Assembly (NCBI GenBank): GCA_947385185.1
Contig: CANDJX010000007.1
Location: 1 to 22,719 of the forward strand
Reading direction: 5' to 3'
Origin: an uncultured Clostridia bacterium
GTDB lineage: Bacteria > Bacillota > Clostridia > Christensenellales > Pumilibacteraceae
DNA length: 22,719 bases
Within the stretch, counting starts at the first letter, position 1. Every line of letters begins with the position of its first letter. Below the pieces are notes generated by a model. That model had not been told where the DNA came from. It saw only the letters and a program-made list of their open reading frames with translations, and made no database searches. This document shows, in pieces, positions 15,324 to 21,934 of this stretch. The position numbers and the translations under genes are program-made.

Positions 15324-15359
15324 AAAAGCGGTTTCGGAAAAATGCCGAGGTCGCTTTTT
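15324..15359 (+). terminator. Terminator of the pentose operon
   Basis: AAAAGCG (15324-15330) pairs with CGCTTTT (15352-15358), continuing inward through G-U pairs to CGG/CCG, and the right arm runs into T. It lies about 50 bases after the GH43 stop. Confidence 0.75.
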
Positions 15360-15370
15360 GCATGGGAAAG

Positions 15371-15430
15371 TTTTCGATATACACCGAAAAAGTATGTGAA
15401 ATTATGAAGTTTTTACTTCTATATCGAAAA
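15371..15430. promoter_or_regulatory. Inverted repeats upstream of the ATPase 2 promoter
   Basis: TTTTCGATATA (15371-15381) is the exact inverse of TATATCGAAAA (15420-15430). Between them GAAGT-TTTT-ACTTC (15406-15419) forms a smaller palindrome, and TTTTCG...CGAAAA (15371-15390) forms another. The right arm ends five bases before the -35 box, as in the operator of ATPase 1. Confidence 0.65.
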
Positions 15431-15435
15431 AACTA

Positions 15436-15464
15436 TTGACAAAATCAAAGTTTTTGGATATAAT
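15436..15464 (+). promoter_or_regulatory. Consensus sigma-A promoter of ATPase 2
   Basis: TTGACA (15436-15441) and TATAAT (15459-15464) are exactly 17 bases apart, and the ATG is 23 bases beyond the -10 box. The layout is the same as in front of ATPase 1. Confidence 0.85.
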
Positions 15465-15487
15465 TCATAATGTACCGGAGGTTTAGT

Positions 15488-16687
15488 ATGATTTACAGAG
15501 CCGATTATATAAAAGCAATAAGTCCTTTTATCGATGTACCGCTTGTTAAAATATTGGCGGGCGTTCGCCGTTGCGGAAAATCGACCATATTCGATATGAT
15601 AAAGGAAGAACTTATCGGACGAGGTATCGCCAAAGAAAATATCGTATCCAGGAAATATAACGAAATGGATATCGATAATAATTTTACGGCAAAGGAAATG
15701 TATGCCGATCTGAAATCCGCAATCGACGGTAAGGGAAGGTGTTATCTTTTTCTTGACGAATTGCAGGAGATAGACGGTTGGGAAAAAGCCGTAAACAGCC
15801 TTCTCGAAGGCGAGAACGTCGATATTTATGTTACGGGTTCTAATTCAAAGCTTATGTCGAGCGAAATATCTACTTATCTTTCCGGACGTTATGTTTCCAT
15901 TCCCGTTTACACGCTGTCTTTCAAAGAGTATTTATTGTTCAAAGGCAAATCGGACGGTAATGCAAAAGAAATGTTCGAAGAATATTTGCAGTACGGCGGT
16001 TTCCCGATAATAGGTATAGGAAACTTTGATTTGCAGTCCGCTTATCAGATAGCGGACGGAATATACTCGACGGTCATTACGAGGGATATTTCACGCCGGC
16101 ATAAAATACGCAACCGCGATTTATTCGACAGGGTAGTTAAGTATATCGTGGAAAACGTCGGGAAAACTTTTTCGGCAAACTCGATTGTTAATTTTTTGAA
16201 AAACGAAAAAAGGACGCTTTCGGTCGAAACGATTTATAATTATATCAAATGGCTCGAAGAAGCGTTTATTATTTATCCATGCCAAAGATACGATATATGC
16301 GGCAAGGCGGTTTTGAAAACGCAGGAGAAATATTATCTTTCGGATATATCGCTTAAGTACGGTAAAATGGGTTTCGACGGCAAAATGGTTGCCGCTATGC
16401 TTGAAAATATCGTATTTCTTGAAATGAAGCGTAGAAAGTACGAGGTCTATATCGGAAAAAACGGAACGAAAGAAATAGATTTTATCGGCGAAAGACGCGG
16501 CGAAAAAATATATGTTCAAGTGTGCAGAGAATTGCCTGCAGACTCTTCGAGGGAAACGGATAATCTAATGGATATAAATGACCATTATCATAAATATGTC
16601 GTCGCGAAAGACGGTCTTGCAGTAGGGAACGATAAAGGGATACAAATGATCCGTATAGAAGATTTCTTGCTGAAAGACAGCTGGTAA
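15488..16687 (+). CDS. AAA+ ATPase with C-terminal DUF4143 domain (copy 2)
   Basis: The protein has 399 residues from ATG 15488 with CCGGAGG eight bases upstream; the frame start at 15470 lies at the transcription start and is not used. Walker A is GVRRCGKS (25-32), Walker B is CYLFLDEL (85-92), sensor 1 is TGSNS (116-120), and LSGR is at 131-134. YGGFP (169-173) and RHKIRNRDLFDRV (204-216) match the first copy, as do SANSI (229-233), LENIVFLEM (305-313), KEIDFIGER (328-336) and YVQV (342-345). As in copy 1, the last motif has Gln and lacks the nuclease Lys, so a non-cleaving PD-(D/E)XK fold is likely. The two copies are clear paralogues but well diverged, so this is not a recent duplication. 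Family function is unknown. Confidence 0.88.
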   Translation: MIYRADYIKAISPFIDVPLVKILAGVRRCGKSTIFDMIKEELIGRGIAKENIVSRKYNEMDIDNNFTAKEMYADLKSAIDGKGRCYLFLDELQEIDGWEKAVNSLLEGENVDIYVTGSNSKLMSSEISTYLSGRYVSIPVYTLSFKEYLLFKGKSDGNAKEMFEEYLQYGGFPIIGIGNFDLQSAYQIADGIYSTVITRDISRRHKIRNRDLFDRVVKYIVENVGKTFSANSIVNFLKNEKRTLSVETIYNYIKWLEEAFIIYPCQRYDICGKAVLKTQEKYYLSDISLKYGKMGFDGKMVAAMLENIVFLEMKRRKYEVYIGKNGTKEIDFIGERRGEKIYVQVCRELPADSSRETDNLMDINDHYHKYVVAKDGLAVGNDKGIQMIRIEDFLLKDSW

Positions 16688-16747
16688 TTCGAAAACGACG
16701 CGCGTGGCGACCGAAAACAAGGACGTATAAAGAGCTCGATAACGAAC

Positions 16748-16778
16748 AAAGGACGGGAATCAGATTCACGTCCTTTTT
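16748..16778. terminator. Terminator between ATPase 2 and the XRE regulator
   Basis: AAAGGACGGGAAT (16748-16760) pairs with ATTCACGTCCTTT (16764-16776) with one mismatch, and five T overlap the end. It sits between convergent genes and may serve both. Confidence 0.75.
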
Positions 16779-16782
16779 GCGT

Positions 16783-17049
16783 TCAGTACATATCTTTGTA
16801 AAGGTTTATTATTTTTTTTGCGAAAAGAGCGTCTTTTGCGACCGTTTCGTCCGTTGTTATGCCGAGAAGATAATCCGCGCTTACGCCGAAGATTTCGGCT
16901 ATCCTTTTGAGTTGCATGAGATCGGGCTCCTGTTGGTCGCGTTCGATTTTGCTGTAATTCGATTGGTTCATCGGTATGAGTTCCGCAACCTGCGTTTGCG
17001 TCATATCCGAATCTTCGCGCAGCGCTTTTATTCTGCTTCCGAACGTCAT
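16783..17049 (-). CDS. XRE-family (Cro/CI-type) transcriptional regulator
   Basis: The protein has 88 residues, starting at the CAT at 17047-17049 with AAGGAGC upstream on the minus strand. The N-terminal helix-turn-helix is about residues 5-60: FGSRIKALREDSDMTQTQVA, recognition region about 27-37 (MNQSNYSKIER), and the characteristic LKRIAEIFGVSADYLLG at 47-63. A short C-terminal helix may dimerise. No effector domain is present. It is divergent from two zinc-ribbon membrane proteins. Palindromes with TTAACTA/TAGTTAA half-sites cover the opposing promoter, so it probably represses them and perhaps itself. A TATAAT on the minus strand at 17096-17091 could be its -10 box, with no good -35. Confidence 0.9.
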   Translation of the reverse strand: MTFGSRIKALREDSDMTQTQVAELIPMNQSNYSKIERDQQEPDLMQLKRIAEIFGVSADYLLGITTDETVAKDALFAKKIINLYKDMY

Positions 17050-17104
17050 ATTTTTGCTCCTTATGCTATAATTAACTCTTATTGTAAATAATTATAACGT
17101 ATTT

Positions 17105-17162
17105 AACTAAATTAGTTGACTTTTAATCGTTAATACAATATACTATAGTTAATATTTAACTA
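17105..17162. promoter_or_regulatory. Paired palindromic operators for the XRE repressor
   Basis: AACTAA-A-TTAGTT (17105-17117) overlaps the -35 box, and TAGTTAA-TAT-TTAACTA (17146-17162) lies at the transcription start. The centres are about 43 bases apart, roughly four helical turns. The shared half-site and the position across the promoter suggest cooperative repression by the divergent XRE protein. Confidence 0.65.
17116..17144 (+). promoter_or_regulatory. Promoter of the zinc-ribbon gene pair
   Basis: TTGACT (17116-17121) and TATACT (17139-17144) are separated by 17 bases. The -35 box shares its first two bases with the upstream palindrome. Confidence 0.75.
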
Positions 17163-17182
17163 ATAAGAGGAAGCGGAAAGAT

Positions 17183-17767
17183 ATGGCATTGATAACTTGT
17201 CCTAAGTGCGGGAAGCAAATAAGCGACACGGCTAAGGCATGCATACATTGCGGATTTTCTCTTGTCAAGGAAGAAAAGAAAGAAACCGCGGCGCGGGAGA
17301 TCATAGATTACAATAAACTGTCGTTTGACGACAAGAATGTTTTGAAACGGGAATTCTATAAAAAATATCCCGTGTATGAGGAATGCGAGAAACGCAGGGA
17401 AAGATTTTTGAAGTTTATCAATTTCACGTGCGTTGCATACGTCGTATTCGTATTTTTGTTCGCTGGTTTCTGGATCGGGGGTATGATTTACCATCAGGCG
17501 TCAAAAGAGGACGCGCCTGTTTTTGTTATTGTAATCATGCTTGTTTCGTTGGCGTTAACGTTGATTTTTTTGAGTGCGAATATTCTGCAACGCAAAGTTT
17601 TCTATAAAAAGCACAGGCATAACGAACTCATAATAATGAAAAAAATGCAGAAATGGCTGAAAGAAGAAAAGAACGTATCGTATACGTTGCTGTTCAGTCC
17701 CAAGCAACTGAAAGACAAAGACTTTTTCGAAAGTATAGATATACTTAAAGATGATATAGAGAGGTAA
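17183..17767 (+). CDS. Zinc-ribbon membrane protein 1
   Basis: The protein has 194 residues from ATG 17183 behind AAGAGGAAGCGG. It starts with a four-cysteine zinc ribbon (C6, C9, C20, C23: CPKCGKQISDTAKACIHCG). A charged helical region (about 28-75) follows, then two membrane helices (about 78-103 and 112-134). The rest is a basic cytoplasmic tail with MKKMQKWLKEEKNVSYTLLF. The cysteine knuckles suggest metal binding and protein or nucleic acid contact at the inner face of the membrane. Its N-terminus is nearly the same as that of the next gene, five bases downstream, while the rest differs. Proteins of this architecture are common in Clostridia with no assigned role. It is probably repressed by the divergent XRE protein. 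Confidence 0.8.
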   Translation: MALITCPKCGKQISDTAKACIHCGFSLVKEEKKETAAREIIDYNKLSFDDKNVLKREFYKKYPVYEECEKRRERFLKFINFTCVAYVVFVFLFAGFWIGGMIYHQASKEDAPVFVIVIMLVSLALTLIFLSANILQRKVFYKKHRHNELIIMKKMQKWLKEEKNVSYTLLFSPKQLKDKDFFESIDILKDDIER

Positions 17768-17772
17768 ATGAA

Positions 17773-18717
17773 ATGGCGCTTATAAATTGTCCCGAATGCG
17801 GGAAACAGATTTCTTCGAGTGCGAAACAGTGCGTGCACTGCGGTTGCGCGTTCACCGTCTGTCCGGAGTGTGGCAGTGTGTTTGTAGGCTCGGTCGATAT
17901 ATGTCCTTCGTGCGGATATTCGTCCGGTAAACCGGAGCAATCGCAGAGCGCCGGACAGACGCAAAAATCGGAAAGTTTTTTCTCCGCCGAGTCCGCTCCG
18001 AGTGAAAGCGCGACTGCGATTGTCGAAGATCCGCTCCGCGTATGGCAGAAGTCGTCGCCGGTGGACGGATTCATGATGAAAAGTTTCAAGTGGCTTAAGA
18101 TACTGATCCGTATCCTGTCCGGCGTATTTTTTGCAATCGGCGCAGTTTTTTTCATTCTGTGGATACAGAAATCGTCGCTCGAACAGGTTTCCGAAGCGGA
18201 GCAGATGGTTACTTTGCTTCGGTGCATGATCGGACTTATATGCGTATTCGAAATAATCGACGTTTTGTTCGATCCCGTTCACGACGGTTTCATAAAGCTC
18301 AGATGCGGGAACTGGATATATCGGAAAAAACTCGACGCCGTTACGTATCTCAAACAGCATTGCGGAGAGACCGGTTTCGGAGAGGATATAGCCAATTTCG
18401 ATCTGTTCTCGGAAGCTACGTTTCTTTCTTCCGACAAAGGCAGCAGGACGAATGTGATCGCCGGTCTTATAGTCAGATTCGTCTGCACCGTCGCATTGTT
18501 TATATTTATAGGCTACGCCGTCATGCAAAATCTTGCAATGGCAATGGTTGTGATTATGTTCGAAGTGGAATTCCAGTTCCAGTTTATTATGCTTATTCCC
18601 ACGGGAATAATCGCAGTGATTTATTTTGTTTCCACGATAGCGCTCGATACGGTTTACTATAAGAAGTACACTGCATGGTTTAATCAAAACGTGACGAAAA
18701 GAAATTTATTCGCCTGA
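17773..18717 (+). CDS. Zinc-ribbon membrane protein 2 (double ribbon)
   Basis: The protein has 314 residues from ATG 17773, with GAGAGG overlapping the end of the previous gene. Two consecutive zinc ribbons use C6, C9, C20, C23 and then C30, C33, C44, C47. A Ser/Gln-rich linker follows (about 51-85). Four likely membrane helices lie at about 107-131, 144-166, 228-252 and 264-292, with a cytoplasmic-looking loop (about 167-225) between the second and third. The C-terminus is basic (KKYTAWFNQNVTKRNLFA). The first ribbon is paralogous to the upstream protein, which suggests duplication of the sensor domain with different membrane parts. Function is unknown; joint action with its neighbour is inferred from co-transcription. 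Confidence 0.8.
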   Translation: MALINCPECGKQISSSAKQCVHCGCAFTVCPECGSVFVGSVDICPSCGYSSGKPEQSQSAGQTQKSESFFSAESAPSESATAIVEDPLRVWQKSSPVDGFMMKSFKWLKILIRILSGVFFAIGAVFFILWIQKSSLEQVSEAEQMVTLLRCMIGLICVFEIIDVLFDPVHDGFIKLRCGNWIYRKKLDAVTYLKQHCGETGFGEDIANFDLFSEATFLSSDKGSRTNVIAGLIVRFVCTVALFIFIGYAVMQNLAMAMVVIMFEVEFQFQFIMLIPTGIIAVIYFVSTIALDTVYYKKYTAWFNQNVTKRNLFA

Positions 18718-18731
18718 CAAAAGAATATTAT

Positions 18732-18770
18732 CGCGGTTTTCCGTTTTGTGCGGAAAGCCGCGGTTTTTTT
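18732..18770 (+). terminator. Terminator after the zinc-ribbon pair
   Basis: CGCGGTTTTCCG (18732-18743) pairs with CGGAAAGCCGCG (18751-18762) around a 7-base loop with one G-U pair, followed by seven T (18764-18770). Confidence 0.88.
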
Positions 18771-18839
18771 ATGCTATGAACGCCGTTTGCGCATTTACTT
18801 GTCCGCGATTTATTGCTTTTTGCAAATTTTGTAAAATCA

Positions 18840-18868
18840 TTGCTTTTTTGCCGAAAGTATTATATAAT
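18840..18868 (+). promoter_or_regulatory. Promoter of the adenine deaminase gene
   Basis: TTGCTT (18840-18845) and TATAAT (18863-18868) are 17 bases apart. The leader of about 55 bases contains a small hairpin (ATCGG-AAAG-CCGAT, 18889-18902) but no recognisable purine riboswitch. Confidence 0.65.
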
Positions 18869-18930
18869 TTAACAAAATACAATTTCACATCGGAAAGCCG
18901 ATATAAAATTTTCGAAAAAGGGAGAAACTT

Positions 18931-20595
18931 ATGGACAGAAAAACTGTTATCGACGCGGCGGCGGGAAGAACGGAAGCGGACGTAGTGATCAAAAACGCGA
19001 CGGTCGTGGACGTATTCAACGGACGCACCGTAAAAGGCGACGTTGCGGTGATCGGCGACAAGTTCGCCGGAGTGGGCGAGTATTCGGGTAAGACGGAGAT
19101 CGACGGCACGGGTAAGTTCGTCATGCCTTCGTTTTACGACGCGCATCTGCATTTCGAGTCGGTCATGGTGCGCCCGAGCGAGTATCTGAAAATATCGATA
19201 CCGAAAGGCGTGACCGCGTATAACGCCGACCCGCACGAGATCGCCAACGTGTGCGGGGAAAACGGCATTAAATTCATGCTCGACGACGTAAAGGGAATAC
19301 CCGCCGACGTACGGTTCATGATGCCGTCGTGCGTGCCGAGCGCGCCCGAGGATCGCTCGGGGTGCGTGCTGGGCGCGGCGGAAGTGAAACGCATAGTAGG
19401 TAAATACGGTTTGTCCGGTTTGGGCGAAATGATGAACTATCCCGGCGTCATAGGCTGCGACCCCGACGTACTCGCCAAGCTCGGGGTTTGTCCGATAGCA
19501 GACGGACATGCGCCCGGACTGACGGGGAACGCGCTGAACGCGTATCTGTCCGCGGGCATACTCACCGATCACGAGTGCGAGAGCGCGGAAGAAGCACTCG
19601 ACAAAGTGAGTCGCGGTATGTACGTGCTGATACGCGAAGGCAGTCAGACCAAAAATCTGCGCGAGCTCGTAAAAGCCGTGAACAAGACCAATCTCAGACG
19701 TTTTCTGTTCTGCACCGACGACAGGAACATCGAGGATCTGATAAATTACGGAACGGTGGGCAACTGCGTGCGTCTTGCCGTCGAGTGCGGCATGGACGCG
19801 GTGGATGCGATCACGATCGCGTCGCTCAACGCTTACGAGGCGTACGGTATAGCCCGTACGGGCGGCATAGCCCCGGGCTGGACGGCGGACTTCCTCGTCA
19901 CGTCGGATATTACGGCGCAGAAGGTGGACAAGGTTTTCTATCACGGAAAGCTTGCGGCGGAGGACGGCAAGCCGCTGTTCGAAGTTGCTCCCGCTTCCGT
20001 AGATATGGTCACGGGTACGGTGCATATCCCCGAAATAACGCCCGAGTCGCTTAAATTCCCGTTTAAGCCCGGGATGCCCGTCATGAAGGTGTATCCGCGC
20101 ACGGTAGTGACGGAGCTCGGGAAAGCGGGTGACACGCCGGAGGGGCTTAACCTGATGTGCTGTATCGAACGGCATTTCGCATCCGGCGACATAGGTCATT
20201 GCTATGTCGAAGGGTTCCGTTTCAAGGGCGGAGCCATAGCGCAGACGGTCGGGCACGACAGCCATAACATAACGGTGCTCGGCGACAGCGCGGAGGATAT
20301 GGCGCTCGCAGTGAACAGTCTGGGCGAGGACGGCGGGCTTGCGCTGGTATCGCACGGAAAACTCGTCGGAAAACTGCCGCTCGAGATCGCCGGGCTTATG
20401 ACTGCGCGGACGGCGGAAGAAGCGATGGAGATCAGAAGCAAGCTGAAAGAAGCGCTCGCCGCGTCCGATTATAATAAGGATATCGAACCGTTCATGCTTT
20501 TGTCGTTCCTGTCGCTCATCGTCATTCCCGCGGCGAAGCTCAATCACAAAGGGCTGTTCGACGTTACGAACTGGAAGTACATATACGAAGGATAA
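18931..20595 (+). CDS. ade: Adenine deaminase
   Basis: The protein has 554 residues from ATG 18931 behind AAAAAGGGAG; the length is normal for the family. It converts adenine to hypoxanthine and ammonia in purine salvage. The amidohydrolase metal site is visible as YDAHLHFES with H72 and H74. Further conserved segments are GVTAYNADPHEIANVCG, FMMPSCVPSAP, GLGEMMNYPGVI, DGHAPGLTG, ILTDHECES and FCTDDRN. The C-terminal adenine-deaminase-specific part includes GHDSHNITVLG and GGLALVSHGKLVGKLPLEIAGLM. The single-gene transcript begins at its own promoter after a terminator. Neighbouring genes do not point to a purine operon. Confidence 0.95.
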   Translation: MDRKTVIDAAAGRTEADVVIKNATVVDVFNGRTVKGDVAVIGDKFAGVGEYSGKTEIDGTGKFVMPSFYDAHLHFESVMVRPSEYLKISIPKGVTAYNADPHEIANVCGENGIKFMLDDVKGIPADVRFMMPSCVPSAPEDRSGCVLGAAEVKRIVGKYGLSGLGEMMNYPGVIGCDPDVLAKLGVCPIADGHAPGLTGNALNAYLSAGILTDHECESAEEALDKVSRGMYVLIREGSQTKNLRELVKAVNKTNLRRFLFCTDDRNIEDLINYGTVGNCVRLAVECGMDAVDAITIASLNAYEAYGIARTGGIAPGWTADFLVTSDITAQKVDKVFYHGKLAAEDGKPLFEVAPASVDMVTGTVHIPEITPESLKFPFKPGMPVMKVYPRTVVTELGKAGDTPEGLNLMCCIERHFASGDIGHCYVEGFRFKGGAIAQTVGHDSHNITVLGDSAEDMALAVNSLGEDGGLALVSHGKLVGKLPLEIAGLMTARTAEEAMEIRSKLKEALAASDYNKDIEPFMLLSFLSLIVIPAAKLNHKGLFDVTNWKYIYEG

Positions 20596-20752
20596 AACCG
20601 CCCGCTTCGTCGGGAACCGAAAAAAACGGTGAAACGGAAGCCGCGGCGCGCCCGACCGTATATGCGGGAGAACCGAAGAAAACGGACTGCGATTGCATTC
20701 GCCGCGCCGCCGTTCGTTAAAAAAAGCTCGTAAGGACGGAATTCTGTAAAAC

Positions 20753-21703
20753 TTGATAAAATCGTCGCTTAAAAATTATTTCAAAAACCTTATATACCTT
20801 TTTGTCCCGATGGGTATAATATATCTTTTTATTGTGCTTGCCTCTGTGACGCTCGTCGGAAGGGTGGTGACGGCGGCGGGCGTCATGCTCGACGATTTCG
20901 TCGAACTGTTTTCTTCGACGGTGAACAATGCGGGCGGGATAGTAGGCGACTATTTCGAGTACGCTTTTTCGCTCGTCGACTGGAACGGTAATTTTTTCGA
21001 AACCGTCGGCGAGGTTCTCGACAGCGACTGGATAGGAAATACCGTCGTCGGCTTTTTCGAGACGCTCGACGTTGCCGTCGCCGATTTCGGTGCGAACGCG
21101 CAGGCGATCGTCGCAACTTTCGTCGGCGTGATAAGGACGAATCTTATATGGGCTGTCGTGCTCGTCGTCATCGGCGTCGCGCTTGCGAATTTTGTTACGC
21201 TCAAAGTGCTCCGTCATGTCAGTGCGAGCCGCGGCGTCGTCAAAATGATCGTCGCATGGATATTCCAGACGGTGATAGTCACCGCCGTTACCGTGCTCGC
21301 CGTTTATCTCGCGGCTGTGTTTGCGCCCGTTCTGCCTCTGGCGGTGACTGTGTATATAATCCTGACGTGTTTCTTGTCCATGCTCGGCGCGTGGGTCGTC
21401 CACGGAAGAAAAGAACTGCATATCCGCGAGATAGTCAACGTAAAAAATATTCTGTTTTATTTTCTGTCGTCAGTCATTATCTGGCTGATCTCCGTTGCCG
21501 CCGCCCTGCTCGTGTGGCTTGTTTTCGGCGCGCTCGTCGCCGTGCTCGTCGCTGTCCCGCTTGCGTTGTATACGGGAAATATAGTCGGAGTCAACGCGGA
21601 GTCGTACGTGCTGTCGCGAGCCGAAGAAGCGCAAGGCAACGGAAAAGAGGAAGCGCAAGCCGAAGAACAGACGGGCGAAAACGCGCAAAACGTCGACAGA
21701 TGA
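20753..21703 (+). CDS. Polytopic membrane protein of unknown function
   Basis: The protein has 316 residues if it starts at TTG 20753. The in-frame ATG at 20810 would cut into the first membrane helix, so the TTG start is preferred, although the nearest ribosome-like site (AAGGA) is some 16 bases away. About six membrane helices are seen, near 13-36, 128-150, 166-190, 191-215, 233-257 and 258-275. An amphipathic Val/Phe/Asp-rich segment of about 90 residues follows helix 1 (VMLDDFVELFSSTVNN to VADFGANAQAIV). The C-terminal tail (about 285-316) is soluble and Glu/Gln/Asn-rich. No transporter or enzyme motif is recognised. It stands alone between adenine deaminase and a terminator, with no close partner. 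Confidence 0.75.
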   Translation: MIKSSLKNYFKNLIYLFVPMGIIYLFIVLASVTLVGRVVTAAGVMLDDFVELFSSTVNNAGGIVGDYFEYAFSLVDWNGNFFETVGEVLDSDWIGNTVVGFFETLDVAVADFGANAQAIVATFVGVIRTNLIWAVVLVVIGVALANFVTLKVLRHVSASRGVVKMIVAWIFQTVIVTAVTVLAVYLAAVFAPVLPLAVTVYIILTCFLSMLGAWVVHGRKELHIREIVNVKNILFYFLSSVIIWLISVAAALLVWLVFGALVAVLVAVPLALYTGNIVGVNAESYVLSRAEEAQGNGKEEAQAEEQTGENAQNVDR

Positions 21704-21769
21704 GCAAAAGTACGTCCTCGGAAGAAAAATGACGTCCGGGCAGTCATATCATTATACGTTTATATGCCG

Positions 21770-21800
21770 TAAAAGCCTGCGTTTTTTGCGCGGGCTTTTA
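21770..21800. terminator. Terminator after the membrane protein gene
   Basis: TAAAAGCCTGCG (21770-21781) pairs with CGCGGGCTTTTA (21789-21800) around a 7-base T-rich loop with one G-U pair. The flanking A and T runs would let it work in both directions. Confidence 0.78.
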
Positions 21801-21865
21801 TCGATCATGCGCAGGTTGGGCGTATAATACTTATGATAAATTTTTTTCGCGCGCGTAAATTTAAG

Positions 21866-21894
21866 TTGCTTTTTATCCGCGGTAGTGGTAAAAT
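21866..21894 (+). promoter_or_regulatory. Promoter of the phosphoglycerate mutase gene
   Basis: TTGCTT (21866-21871) and TAAAAT (21889-21894) are 17 bases apart, about 40 bases before the ATG. Confidence 0.55.
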
Positions 21895-21934
21895 AATCGA
21901 CGGAAAGATTTTCGGCAAAAAGGAATTAAGAACT

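Noticed and set aside
18770..18930. Purine riboswitch before adenine deaminase
   Set aside because: The leader is too short and shows only one small hairpin, without the three-way junction sequences of the purine aptamer.
18769..20547. 592-residue open frame opposite adenine deaminase
   Set aside because: It is a minus-strand shadow of a clearly conserved gene, rich in Arg and His as expected from antisense of GC-rich codons, with no ribosome site.
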